From Sulfuriferula multivorans (GTDB taxonomy: Bacteria; Pseudomonadota; Gammaproteobacteria; Burkholderiales; Sulfuriferulaceae): a stretch of 64,000 nucleotides of DNA. This document shows positions 1 to 8,294 of the stretch, piece after piece. Position numbers and translations under genes: made by a program. Each line of letters opens with the position of its first letter. Positions within the stretch are counted from its first letter, which is position 1. The notes below the pieces were generated by a model. That model saw only the letters and a program-made list of their open reading frames with translations, had not been told where the DNA came from and searched no databases. The stretch is from NCBI RefSeq assembly GCF_003851125.1, contig NZ_BGOW01000002.1:62001-126000 (forward strand), written 5' to 3'.

Positions 1-2508
1 ATCATGGATGTGGAAGTGTTCCAGGAAGGTTTTCTGTCTGGCCCGCTGGCAGGCGTGGGCAGCACGGTGGAAGTGGCGCATCCGATGGCCTTCATCGTCA
101 GCGACGCCGCTCAGGTGAACAATACCGAAGTCACCGTTTCCGCCGAACACAAGGTGATCGAAAGCCATCACCAGAAAGACAAGACTCCGATCTACGCCGC
201 GGCGGCCAAATCCACGCCAGCAGCCACTCCCGCAGTGACCCAACCAGGTGCCAAACCGGTGGCCCGTCCGGCCGGTCGTCAGGCCAGCCCCTACGCACGC
301 AAGTTGGCAGGCGAAATCGGTGTTGATTTGAGCCAGCTGGCCGGTTCCGGTCCGGCCGGCGTGATTGTCGCCCAGGACGTGGCGCGCGCCCGCCCGAGCA
401 TGGCGCAAGTCGCCCACTCCCTGCCGCAGGTCGAAGTGCCCGGCACTGGCCGCCCCATGTCCTCGATGGAAAAGGCCGTGTCGCACGCGATGACGGCGGC
501 GCTGACGCTGCCCACCTTCGATGTCACCTTCAACATCAAACCCGAGAAACTCATCGCTGCCGCCAAGGCGCGCAAGGTTTCGGTGACGGTAGCCATCGCC
601 AAAGCCTGTTCCGTGGCCATGCTGAAGCACCCGATGCTGAACAATTGCTACCAGCCGGTGGACAAAATCGTCGAGCGCAGCAACCACGATTTCGGCGTTG
701 CCGTCGCTGCCGATGGTGGCGGGCTGGTAGTGCCGATCCTGCACAACATCGAACAGAAATCCCTGGAGCAACTGCAGGCCGAGTGGAGCGACCTGATGCC
801 GCGCGCCCGCGCCCGCAAGCTGTCGCCCAATGAATACGCCAGCCCGACTTTCACCATCTCCAACATGGGCATGTTCGGCGTCACCCACTTCACCGCCATC
901 CCCACTCCCGGCATCGCCGCCATCATGGCCATCGCCGCTACCGGGCCGGACGGCATGCCGGTGAACATCACCGGCGATCATCGCGTGGTGAACGGCGCGC
1001 ACGTCGCCGCCTACCTGGCTGATTTGAAGAAAATTATCGAAAACCCGGAAAGCTGGCTGGAAGCAACCGCCACCAACCCGATTCCCGAAGGCGACTGGGA
1101 CTTTCCGGTCATCGTCATCGGCGGCGGTCCCGGCGGCGAAGACTGCGCACGCGACCTGGTCGAGCATGGCGTCAAGGCGGCAATGATCAACAACGCCCCG
1201 CTGCCTGGCGGCGAGTGCCTGTGGCGCGGTTGCATTCCGTCCAAGGCCTGGCGCCACAATGCCGACCTGATGCGCGACCGCGCCCACGACGCGGAAAAAG
1301 GCATCACCGGTACCAATACCCCCAAGCTTGACTGGGCAACACTGGAAACACGCCGCAAGGGCATCCTGCAAACCCGCGGCGAACTGGCGCTGAAAACCGA
1401 CAAGGGCGTCAAAATTGACGTACGCGAAGGCTTTGCCTCCTTTGTCGATGATCACACCATCAAGGTGCAGCCAGCCGGAGGCGAAGCCTACACCCTGCGC
1501 TTCGGCGCTGCAGTGATTGCGCCGGGCGCGCCGCCGTTCGTGCCGCCCATCCCGGGCGCGCTGGAAGGCCTGACCGGCGGCGGCGTGATTACTTCCGACA
1601 CCATCTGGAACCTGCCTGCCCCGCCAAAGAAAATGGCCATCGTAGGCGGCGGCGTCATCGGCGTGGAAATGGCGCAGATTTTCCGCGATTTCGGCACCGA
1701 GATTCTGATGCTGGAAGCCAGGGACCGCATTCTTGCCGAAGTCGAAGAAGAAATCGCCAAGCAGCTCACCGAGCTCCTCAAGCAGGAATTCAGCGTTGTC
1801 ACCAGCGCCAAAATCGGCAGCATTGCCGGTACACCTGGCAAAATGAAACTCGACTACGCCGACGCCGAGGGCAAAACCGCCAGCTTCGATTGCGATTATG
1901 TACTGATGGCTACCGGCAAGCGCCCCGACACCAGCAAGCTCAATCTGGAAGCCGCAGGCGTGCAACTGGATGGTGCGGCGATCAAGGTCGATACCCGTGG
2001 CCGCACCAGCGTGCCGCACATTTACGCGGTGGGCGACGTGGTGGGCGGCTACATGCTGGCTCACACCGCCGCCACCCAGGGGCGCGTGGCGGCCAGCAAC
2101 CTGCTGGGCGAAGATCACGTGTACAACCAGGATCTGGACTGCGGCGTCACCTTCAGCCGTCCGCAGGCCGGTTTTGTCGGCCTGTCCGTGGCGCAAGCCA
2201 AAGCCAAGGGCGTCGACGCGGTGGAAGCCAAGATGCCGATGAGCATCGATGCCAAGGCGATGATCAGCGGCGAGACCCACGGCATGATCAAACTGGTGGC
2301 AGACAAAGCCACACAGAAGATCATCGGCGTGCATTTCCTGGCCGAACACACCGACACGCTGATTGGCGAAGCAGTGATGATGGTGTCCGCCGGCATGACC
2401 CTGAAACAGGTCGCCCAGGCGATACATCCGCATCCGACCCAGACCGAGCTGTTTGGCGAACTGGCGCGGCGCCTGATGTCACGCCTGCGCAGGACGGCCA
2501 AGCACTGA
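1..2508 (+). CDS. Fused dihydrolipoamide acyltransferase (E2) and dihydrolipoamide dehydrogenase (E3), 5'-partial
   Basis: The open frame enters from outside the window, so the 5' end is missing; 835 residues are visible. In order: the tail of a lipoyl domain (about 1-35), an Ala/Pro/Thr-rich hinge (36-95), a peripheral-subunit (E3-binding) domain (96-135), an acyltransferase E2 core (about 145-355) and a full FAD/NAD dihydrolipoamide dehydrogenase (about 368-835) with redox cysteines in GGECLWRGCIPSK and the C-terminal HPHPTQTE motif. One chain therefore carries E2 and E3 of a 2-oxoacid dehydrogenase complex. The E2 motif usually written HRVVDG reads HRVVNG here (His near residue 327), replacing the family's catalytic-site Asp by Asn. 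The lipoyl lysine and any E1 genes lie upstream of the window. The substrate cannot be told from this part. Confidence 0.85.
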   Translation: MMDVEVFQEGFLSGPLAGVGSTVEVAHPMAFIVSDAAQVNNTEVTVSAEHKVIESHHQKDKTPIYAAAAKSTPAATPAVTQPGAKPVARPAGRQASPYARKLAGEIGVDLSQLAGSGPAGVIVAQDVARARPSMAQVAHSLPQVEVPGTGRPMSSMEKAVSHAMTAALTLPTFDVTFNIKPEKLIAAAKARKVSVTVAIAKACSVAMLKHPMLNNCYQPVDKIVERSNHDFGVAVAADGGGLVVPILHNIEQKSLEQLQAEWSDLMPRARARKLSPNEYASPTFTISNMGMFGVTHFTAIPTPGIAAIMAIAATGPDGMPVNITGDHRVVNGAHVAAYLADLKKIIENPESWLEATATNPIPEGDWDFPVIVIGGGPGGEDCARDLVEHGVKAAMINNAPLPGGECLWRGCIPSKAWRHNADLMRDRAHDAEKGITGTNTPKLDWATLETRRKGILQTRGELALKTDKGVKIDVREGFASFVDDHTIKVQPAGGEAYTLRFGAAVIAPGAPPFVPPIPGALEGLTGGGVITSDTIWNLPAPPKKMAIVGGGVIGVEMAQIFRDFGTEILMLEARDRILAEVEEEIAKQLTELLKQEFSVVTSAKIGSIAGTPGKMKLDYADAEGKTASFDCDYVLMATGKRPDTSKLNLEAAGVQLDGAAIKVDTRGRTSVPHIYAVGDVVGGYMLAHTAATQGRVAASNLLGEDHVYNQDLDCGVTFSRPQAGFVGLSVAQAKAKGVDAVEAKMPMSIDAKAMISGETHGMIKLVADKATQKIIGVHFLAEHTDTLIGEAVMMVSAGMTLKQVAQAIHPHPTQTELFGELARRLMSRLRRTAKH

Positions 2509-2549
2509 GCAAGCGTTTTTGCAGCCCCCCGGTACATCATTCTCTCAGC

Positions 2550-2573
2550 GACCACCCTGTTTTAAGGGCGGTC
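2550..2573 (+). terminator. Possible terminator hairpin after the E2-E3 gene
   Basis: A 9-bp stem with one A/C mismatch and the loop GTTTTA lies about 40 nt after the stop codon. No clear run of T follows, so it may only stabilise the 3' end. The downstream gene is on the opposite strand, and a stop to transcription is expected between these convergent genes. Confidence 0.35.
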
Positions 2574-2634
2574 CGCTTCCGCATTCAGGTCACGAGTAAA
2601 AACCTCTCGCAACTAAGCGGCTTTTATTTGGTTT

Positions 2635-3378
2635 TCAGTTATCTCGCATCGGGTGCCGTACGTTCAGTAACATTTTTCCTTGATCAGCAAACGATTCGCT
2701 TCGGTTCAGGCGATAAAACACGGCAAGATGAGTCGATGCCAGCAGAGGAACCAGGAACCCAGGTATCAGCAGCCAGGGAAGCGTGGTCATGATGGCTGAC
2801 CCCGGTTCCGTAAATATCAGCTGCAAGGGCCCCGGCGAAGAGACCGCTCCGAGGCCAATAGCCGCGGCCAGATCGAGTAGTCCCAGGATATTCCAGACCA
2901 GAACCGTCGGGCGCACGGCTGCACCATGTTTGTACACCAGCCATGCGACCGGTCCCGCGGCAAGACCGACCATGACATCGCCCCAGCCGGCGACCGGCGC
3001 AAAGGGCGCCGGCAAGCGGCCTGCTGCATAAAGGATCAAGAATGTGACGCCCAGGACGCGGATGGCGTGCACACCGATGAGCATGTATAGAGGAATGGTT
3101 TGCAACGCCCGGCGCAAGGACGGCGAGCGAAGCACGCCAACGCTGAGAATCACAATCGGAAGTATCACCGCAACGCCAAGACCCGGCGCACCTACACCGT
3201 GCTGGTAAGTCAGCACTTCGGTGATCGCCATGATTGTTACCAGCACGAACCATAAAGTGAGTCCGCCGGCGATGCGCAGGCGCCCCCGGATATCTTCGCC
3301 GAATCCAACAGCTAAAACCGAAACCGCAAGGGCGGCGCTGGCAGTCAGTTCAATTGAAGCAAGCAGATCGAATTCCAT
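2635..3378 (-). CDS. Multi-pass membrane protein of unknown function, MarR-linked
   Basis: 247 residues with about seven hydrophobic segments separated by short polar loops (for example near 9-25, 37-53, 65-82, 99-117, 127-146, 158-178 and 200-220). I do not recognise the family. The ATG at 3376-3378 is preceded by GGAGGTG at good spacing. A 12-bp palindrome identical to the one in front of the upstream marR gene sits immediately before this ribosome site. The two genes share a strand with a 39-nt gap, so this is probably the target, or a co-regulated partner, of that regulator. An inner-membrane role in transport or stress response is a guess. Confidence 0.7.
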   Translation of the reverse strand: MEFDLLASIELTASAALAVSVLAVGFGEDIRGRLRIAGGLTLWFVLVTIMAITEVLTYQHGVGAPGLGVAVILPIVILSVGVLRSPSLRRALQTIPLYMLIGVHAIRVLGVTFLILYAAGRLPAPFAPVAGWGDVMVGLAAGPVAWLVYKHGAAVRPTVLVWNILGLLDLAAAIGLGAVSSPGPLQLIFTEPGSAIMTTLPWLLIPGFLVPLLASTHLAVFYRLNRSESFADQGKMLLNVRHPMRDN

Positions 3379-3389
3379 AGCACACCTCC

Positions 3390-3401
3390 GTGTATATACA
3401 C
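3390..3401 (-). promoter_or_regulatory. Palindromic operator GTGTATATACAC, copy 2 (before the membrane gene)
   Basis: A perfect 12-bp palindrome lies between the end of marR and the ribosome-binding site of the membrane-protein gene. It is identical to the copy at 3845-3856. Two copies in one small locus, each just before a gene start, is the pattern of a MarR dimer site. Binding has not been shown. Confidence 0.65.
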
Positions 3402-3417
3402 ATTGTTGAACAAAAAA

Positions 3418-3840
3418 TTATCCGCAACGAGAGACATTCAAGTCTTGGATACCCGCGCGATCAAGCACCTCTCCAACTGTGGATTGCGCCTGTTTCCACG
3501 CATCCAGAGCCGCCAGGGCGGCGGCCTCCCCTTTTTTCGTAATAGCGATGCGCCGGACGCGTTGATCATCATCGGCCACGCTGCTGACATAGCCTTTTTT
3601 TTCCAGCGGGCCCAAATTTCTGGTCAGCGTGGTGCGCTCAAGCCCCAGCATTGTTGCCAGTGCGCTCAGTGGCAGAGGACCGGTTTGGGCCAGAGTCGCA
3701 AGCAGCGTGAACTGGGTTGCACGCAGGCCGGTACCACGAAAACTTGCTTCGTAGTGCTGGGTCACGGCGCGACTTGCTCGGCGCAGTGCCGAACAGGCAC
3801 AACTGCGACAGGCATGGAAAGGAGATTTTTCGTCAGTCAT
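3418..3840 (-). CDS. MarR-family transcriptional regulator
   Basis: 140 residues. The N-terminus holds a Cys cluster (FHACRSCACSALRRASRAV), followed by a winged helix-turn-helix (about 40-105) with LSALATMLGLERTTLTRN as recognition region and a wing containing DDDQRVRRIAITKKG. MarR proteins bind palindromes as dimers and usually repress themselves and a neighbour. A 12-bp palindrome overlaps the probable -10 of this gene and recurs before the next gene. No Shine-Dalgarno sequence precedes the ATG at 3838-3840, and the operator ends 4 nt upstream of it, so the transcript is probably leaderless. The four closely placed cysteines could sense redox or metal; that is inference. Confidence 0.85.
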   Translation of the reverse strand: MTDEKSPFHACRSCACSALRRASRAVTQHYEASFRGTGLRATQFTLLATLAQTGPLPLSALATMLGLERTTLTRNLGPLEKKGYVSSVADDDQRVRRIAITKKGEAAALAALDAWKQAQSTVGEVLDRAGIQDLNVSRCG

Positions 3841-3844
3841 ATAT

Positions 3845-3876
3845 GTGTATATACACCATTATTCACGAAGGAGCAA
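3845..3876 (-). promoter_or_regulatory. Promoter of marR with overlapping palindromic operator (copy 1)
   Basis: On the minus strand I read TTGCTC (3876-3871), a 17-bp spacer and TATATA (3853-3848). The -10 lies inside the perfect palindrome GTGTATATACAC (3845-3856) and ends 7 nt before the ATG. Bound repressor would block RNA polymerase directly. The -35 match is weak. Confidence 0.55.
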
Positions 3877-4119
3877 GCACATGAATTTGTAGCTACTTGA
3901 GAGGAAATGAATACGCAAGGTGCTCGACTTGGAAGAAGCCAACGGCAGAGTGTCCTGGTTCCGCCCTCAACTGAAATGGCTCCTGTCCTGCAAAGCAGGT
4001 ACCATAATACGCAGGGAACTCCTCATGGCGCACCGCATCTTACCGCGGTGCCCTCGCCCATATTTTATAAAATCTTATCCTTCCAAGCCCCAGGCTTGAC
4101 CACCCTCAAGGAGTTGTAC

Positions 4120-5271
4120 ATGCCGTTATCCTTCCCGTCGCGTGCCCTCGGCATGCTATTGCTGGCTGCCGTATTCGAGGCCAGCGCTGTCGCCGTTCCT
4201 CTGCCAGCCATTCCTGACGCACCCAACGTGGACGCTCGCAATTACGTGCTGATTGATCCGGTTTCCGGCCAGGTGCTGGCTGCACGCGAAGCCGACCAGA
4301 AGGTGCCTCCTGCCAGCCTGACCAAGCTGATGACAACCTATCTGACGTTCCAGGCAGTTGCGCGCGGCAGCCTTAAGCTCGACCAGACCGTCCCGGTCAG
4401 CGTGGCTGCCTGGAAAGCCGGCGGCTCGACCATGTTCCTGCAACCCAATCTGCCGGCAACCGTCGAGCAGGTCATTCAGGGCATGGTGGTGGTTTCCGGT
4501 AACGACGCGGCGGTGGCGCTGGCTGAAACCATCGCCGGCAATACCGACAGTTTCGTGCAGATGATGAACGCCACGGCACGCCAATTGGGCATGACCAACA
4601 CCCATTTCGACAATGTGGACGGGCTGCCCACGCCCACCCACAAAGTGAGCGCGCGCGACATCGGCATACTGACCGAAGCCATCATCCGTCAGTATCCGCA
4701 GTACCTGCATTATTTCGGTGAAAAGACTTTCACCTATAACCACGTCACCCAGAACAACTGGAATCCACTGGTATTCAGCGACCCCACGGTCACCGGGATG
4801 AAAACCGGCCATACGGACGAGGCCGGCTACTGCCTGGACGCTACGGCCGTCCGCAAGGGACGCCATCTGATTGCCGTCGTGCTCGGATCCTCCTCGCGCA
4901 TGGGCAGCGCACATGCCGCCGAGGCATTGCTGGATTTCGGCTATCACTTCTTCGAAACGCGGCGCGCGTATAGCGCTGGTCAAGTCATCAGCACAGTGCG
5001 CAATAATCAGGCGAGTCCCGCCCTGGTATCCATCGGAACCGCCCGCGACGTCTGGGTCACGATGCCTATCGGGCGCTATGCGCAACTCAAGCCCAGCGTG
5101 AATCTGCCTGCGCAAATGCCTCTGCCGCTAAAACGCGGACAGCAAGTTGGCACCCTGATCTTGAGTGAAGGCGGTAAGGAAGTGGCCCGAACACCCCTGG
5201 TCGCAATGACCTCGGTGGAAAAAGCCGGCTGGTTTGGCCACTTGTGGAATGTCGTTCGCGCCAAGTTCTGA
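4120..5271 (+). CDS. dacC: D-alanyl-D-alanine carboxypeptidase (PBP5/6 type)
   Basis: Serine-type D,D-carboxypeptidase (peptidase S11) that trims the last D-Ala from peptidoglycan stem peptides in the periplasm. With the ATG at 4120, which follows AAGGAG at normal spacing, the protein has 383 residues and begins with a signal peptide ending near AVAVPLP. The three active-site motifs are present: SLTK (SxxK), SGN in VVVSGNDAAVALAE, and KTG in GMKTGHTDEAGYC. A C-terminal beta-rich PBP5-C domain and a terminal amphipathic stretch (KAGWFGHLWNVVRAKF) suited to membrane anchoring follow. The frame stays open upstream to about 3907, but that part looks non-coding. The exact paralogue name (dacA/dacC) is uncertain. 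Confidence 0.9.
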   Translation: MPLSFPSRALGMLLLAAVFEASAVAVPLPAIPDAPNVDARNYVLIDPVSGQVLAAREADQKVPPASLTKLMTTYLTFQAVARGSLKLDQTVPVSVAAWKAGGSTMFLQPNLPATVEQVIQGMVVVSGNDAAVALAETIAGNTDSFVQMMNATARQLGMTNTHFDNVDGLPTPTHKVSARDIGILTEAIIRQYPQYLHYFGEKTFTYNHVTQNNWNPLVFSDPTVTGMKTGHTDEAGYCLDATAVRKGRHLIAVVLGSSSRMGSAHAAEALLDFGYHFFETRRAYSAGQVISTVRNNQASPALVSIGTARDVWVTMPIGRYAQLKPSVNLPAQMPLPLKRGQQVGTLILSEGGKEVARTPLVAMTSVEKAGWFGHLWNVVRAKF

Positions 5272-5321
5272 AGCGGTCATTTTCTACCCGCTGAGCATGC
5301 CGGCATAAACAGCCTGACCCC

Positions 5322-5358
5322 AACCATTCCGGCGCGGCATTAACGTGCCGGAATGGTT
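5322..5358 (+). terminator. Long hairpin after the carboxypeptidase gene
   Basis: A perfect 12-bp inverted repeat (AACCATTCCGGC and its complement) extends inward to about 15 bp with one G-T pair and a short loop. It lies 50 nt past the stop and is followed by TTTC only. It is likely a terminator or mRNA 3'-end stabiliser. Confidence 0.6.
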
Positions 5359-5545
5359 TCTGCCTGACCTCCTCTGACATCCTGCAATTTCGGTTGTACA
5401 CTATCTCCCGCATCGGGGGAGAGGCGCATGCACCAGTCCGGTTTATCAGGACCATGCGAACTACCCCTCCGCTTGCCACGGTATGGCCGGTGACCAGTAA
5501 CACACCGCCTCACCAACTTAAATCCTAAAAATATTGGAGGCACAC

Positions 5546-6043
5546 ATGAAAAAGCTCAGCATGACTTCACAAAAAATTGGATTCACTGCGGCCACAGCAT
5601 TATTGGCCGCTTGCCTGCCGCTCAGCGCAGCCGCCGGAACCTCGGGGGATTATCAGGGAGCGATGCCCAACAAGGGTCAGTACAATGTGATCTTTCATCT
5701 CGATGCAGGCGGCGTGCCGGCCATCAAAAAAACCCTGAACAATATCGAAAACATCCTGCACGACCCGCGCCTTGCCGGAAAACTGCACGTGGAACTGATT
5801 GCCAACAGCAAGGGCTTCGACGTGTACGTCAAGAACAACGGCTTCGAGGACAAGCTCAAGCATTTGCAGGCGGAAGGCGTGATCCTGGCGCAATGCGCCA
5901 ATACGCTGAAAGAACTGCACGTCGATCGCAACGACCTCTACCCGTTCATCAGCATCGTCCCTTCCGGCATGGGCGAGATCACCATACGCGAAGCGCAAGG
6001 CTGGGCCTACATTCATCCATCCGCACCGCCTGAGCAGCTCTGA
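5546..6043 (+). CDS. Periplasmic DsrE/DsrF-like protein
   Basis: 165 residues from the ATG at 5546, which follows TTGGAGGCACAC; an in-frame codon 12 nt earlier is less well placed. A signal peptide with a clear hydrophobic core ends near SAAAG. The mature part matches the DsrE-like fold: YNVIFHLDAGG opening strand, a helix rich in Asn/Lys, and KGFDVYVKNNGFEDKL. A single conserved-looking Cys lies in ILAQCANTLKEL. Cytoplasmic DsrE proteins relay sulfur; exported members are common in sulfur- and iron-metabolising proteobacteria, with unknown roles. It stands alone, followed by a hairpin. Confidence 0.75.
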   Translation: MKKLSMTSQKIGFTAATALLAACLPLSAAAGTSGDYQGAMPNKGQYNVIFHLDAGGVPAIKKTLNNIENILHDPRLAGKLHVELIANSKGFDVYVKNNGFEDKLKHLQAEGVILAQCANTLKELHVDRNDLYPFISIVPSGMGEITIREAQGWAYIHPSAPPEQL

Positions 6044-6059
6044 CCGGCATCCAAATACC

Positions 6060-6082
6060 CCCCGCTACAATACGTAGCGGGG
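6060..6082 (+). terminator. Hairpin terminator after the DsrE-like gene
   Basis: Perfect 9-bp stem CCCCGCTAC / GTAGCGGGG with loop AATAC, 17 nt after the stop codon. The T tail is poor (CTTC), so termination may be partial. Confidence 0.6.
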
Positions 6083-6292
6083 CTTCAAATGAGATGCACA
6101 TCTCAAACCGCCCATTCTCACAATTGATTCCGCATTGCCTTGGTGAAAACCAAAAAATGCATTCGATCATTGCAACTTCTGCAACCGGTATTCAGCCTTC
6201 TGCGTGTCTACTATCCGGCTATCATCAGCTGTATAACCAATAAAAAATATGAGGAAATTTCGGTCTGTAGCCAGGGATATGCGCTTGCAGTC

Positions 6293-6946
6293 TTACACAG
6301 GCAAACGCTCAAACTGAGGCAGACGCTCCGGCTCGTCGCGAGCACTATCTATCCAGGCCTGCATCGCAGGGAGTGCAAGGAACGCGGACACATAGTCCGC
6401 TGATTCAGGCTTTACATTGACATCATAAGTTCGGACCCTGAGTGCAATCGGTGCATACATAGCATCCGCCACCGAGAACGTGCCGAAAAGAAACGGGCCG
6501 GCGGATGCAAATTGAGCCCGGCACTCGCTCCAGAGCGCCTCAATACGATCCAGGTCATTGCGTGCCCCAGCACTTACCGGAAAGCCGGGATGATAGGCGC
6601 GGCAATCCATAGACAACTCGTGGCGCAGCGTACTGAAACCGGCATGCATTTCGGCACTGACAGAGCGCACCATTGCGCGCGCCCGGATATCAGTAGGCCA
6701 CAGATTCTTATCCGCATGACGTTCAGCGAGGTACTCGCAGATCGCCAGTGATTCCCATACCGTTACCGGACCATCGATAAGAATTGGAACACGCGTCCAA
6801 GTCGAATATCGTGCAAGCTGAGATTTGGTTCCTGCTTGATACAGCGGCACACGAATCTCCTCAAACGGGATCCCTGCCTGATGCAGCAACAACTAAGGCC
6901 GGAGCGATCAGGAAGAATGATTTTTATTGCCAATGACCAATTGCAT
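6293..6946 (-). pseudogene. Glutathione S-transferase broken by two in-frame stops
   Basis: Reading from the ATG at 6944-6946, which has AAGGAG just upstream, the frame is MQLVIGNKNHSS-stop-SLRP-stop-LLLHQAGIPFEE and then runs open for 199 codons to 6293. Family members read SSWSLRPW at this point, so two Trp codons (TGG) have become TGA (6908-6910) and TAG (6893-6895). Both changes are G to A in the gene. The rest is a good thioredoxin-fold plus helical GST (VPILIDGPVTVWESLAICEYL; SVADAMYAPIALR). A product started at the TTG after the second stop would lack the first strand and the catalytic Ser/Asn region. The otherwise clean frame points to recent inactivation. Confidence 0.85.
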
Positions 6947-7072
6947 CGCTCCTTCTCCATTCCATATATTTACATTTGCCCACTCATTACAGCAGCAATC
7001 ACCCAGATATCAACCGGCTCAATTGATAAAATCGTTTCTCTCACACAGAATATCTGCTGCATGACGACCCGC

Positions 7073-7290
7073 TTAAACAGAATGACCGGTGCCGTTCAGT
7101 GGTATCGCATTGGTGGGAAAGCCTCGGATGTTCTGCCAGTTGAAATGGCGAACTTCGGTGTTGTAGCTGATGTTCCACAACTGATCAATCGACTGCACAA
7201 TGGCCTTGACCGGCACATCGGAACTAGTACCTGACCTGCACCGCCTCCGCACGCAGCCGCCACCGCTGCACCAGCAATTAATCGTCGCAT
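7073..7290 (-). pseudogene. Possible small lipoprotein gene with a frameshift
   Basis: From ATG 7290 the product starts MRRLIAGAAVAAACGGGAG, which looks like a lipoprotein signal with an AAAC lipobox. In that frame it continues to 7096 as an Arg/Ser/Cys-rich sequence of unlikely composition. A neighbouring frame, entered around 7230, reads TSSDVPVKAIVQSIDQLWN and on to a stop at 7073, with a much more protein-like composition (Trp, Asn, Tyr, Phe). I infer a 1-nt indel just after the lipobox. I do not recognise the family, and the short intact frame could instead be what is expressed. Confidence 0.35.
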
Positions 7291-7469
7291 AACAATCCCC
7301 CGCCGCCCAAACTTACAGAACGCACAGGGTATTATGGGCGAATGTCAAAGCCAGTAATGCTCCTCCAAAATGGGCTGGTCTGACCAGGGAATGACGCACG
7401 CACCAGTCACGTAGCATGCCCGGCGAGGGCGGCCGCGGAACGGTCTGGTCGTAGCTGCGGCTTGGTCGG

Positions 7470-7745
7470 CTATTGATTTCCGATATACTTCAGACCGACA
7501 TAGGGGCCGCTGGCGCTGAAGTCAGTGTTGTTACCGTTGTGGGCCTTAAAACTGGAGGTAGGCGAAAAGTATTTTGAGGGCGGTCTGTTTTGCGAACCGG
7601 CTGGATTTAGCGCGCCGTTTTTAACCTTGTACGAAGGTCGCTGGCCATGCTTGCCCAGACCTACGGCGAGCGCGTCGTCAGAGGCGGCCAAGTAGCTGCC
7701 CAACACCAAGACTGCACCAACTACGGCAATTTGTTTAATGAACAT
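7470..7745 (-). CDS. Small secreted protein of unknown function
   Basis: 91 residues from the ATG at 7745, preceded by AAAGGAG at 9-nt spacing; an ATG three codons earlier abuts the ribosome site and is unlikely. A signal peptide (core AVVGAVLVLGSYLAA) ends at DDALA. The mature 65 residues are rich in Gly, Asn, Ser, Lys and Tyr (for example SPTSSFKAHNGNNTDFSASG), contain no Cys and look unstructured. No family was recognised. It lies between decayed genes and may itself be accessory. Confidence 0.55.
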   Translation of the reverse strand: MFIKQIAVVGAVLVLGSYLAASDDALAVGLGKHGQRPSYKVKNGALNPAGSQNRPPSKYFSPTSSFKAHNGNNTDFSASGPYVGLKYIGNQ

Positions 7746-7810
7746 GTTAGGCATCTCCTTTGTGACGTCCGTTCGACAGTAAGCGTTCTGATTTTAATGC
7801 CCAATTCGGG

Positions 7811-8200
7811 TTAGAGGCAACCTACACCAGCAAGGCTTAGCACCAATATCCAGTCTGGTTCTGAGCGGACGACATCTGCTGATAGCACCGGCGGGAAGAG
7901 GCGGTACTCAAGGGAGGTCTCATCCAGGCCGTCTGGCAGCGGATAGCCGATTCCGGCCTCACTGGCACAGCGCAGATACTGGCTGACAGGGTCGGCGAGG
8001 CGCCGATGGCGTTGGCAATCTCTCGATGGGAGCGGTTACATTCGTGATGCAGCCGCAGTGCTTCTGTAGTCTTGCGCATGGATAACCTGCAATTCGCCAT
8101 GTGGCCTGCGAAGAAAATCTTCGAGAGTGCCACTGTTAGCCCGCGCGCTACGTCACAATTTTACTGTCCAGTTTGCGCTGGAATCAGTGTCCAGTTTGGC
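7811..8200 (-). mobile_element. istA: IS21-family remnant: end repeats plus frameshifted start of istA
   Basis: On the minus strand from ATG 8079 the frame reads MRKTTEALRLHHECNRSHRE, IANAIGASP: the N-terminal helix-turn-helix of an IS21 transposase. Near 7982 a 1-nt change shifts the frame; the next frame continues as YLRCASEAGIGYPLPDGLDE and LEYRLFPPV, then ends at 7811. Only about 90 of some 500 codons remain, and there is no istB. Upstream, two direct 11-bp repeats TGTCCAGTTTG at 8165-8175 and 8188-8198 resemble the multiple terminal repeats of IS21 ends. The element is dead. Confidence 0.7.
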
Positions 8201-8294
8201 CTTGTATAAGCAATCCAGCATCGGCAATCAGTCGGCATCATCAATATCCAACATAGGGCAGACTTTCCGGATCGTCATCCCGTTGTGCCACTGT

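Noticed and set aside
1890-2792. 300-codon open frame overlapping the E3 domain
   Set aside because: It overlaps the certain dehydrogenase coding sequence in another frame and is Arg/Gly/His-rich without homology.
3403-3900. Plus-strand open frame across marR
   Set aside because: The minus-strand winged-helix protein is clear; the plus frame has no ribosome site and an improbable composition.
4062-4073. 12-bp palindrome ATTTTATAAAAT upstream of dacC
   Set aside because: It may be part of a promoter, but no -35 fits at 16-18 bp, and AT-rich palindromes of this size occur by chance.
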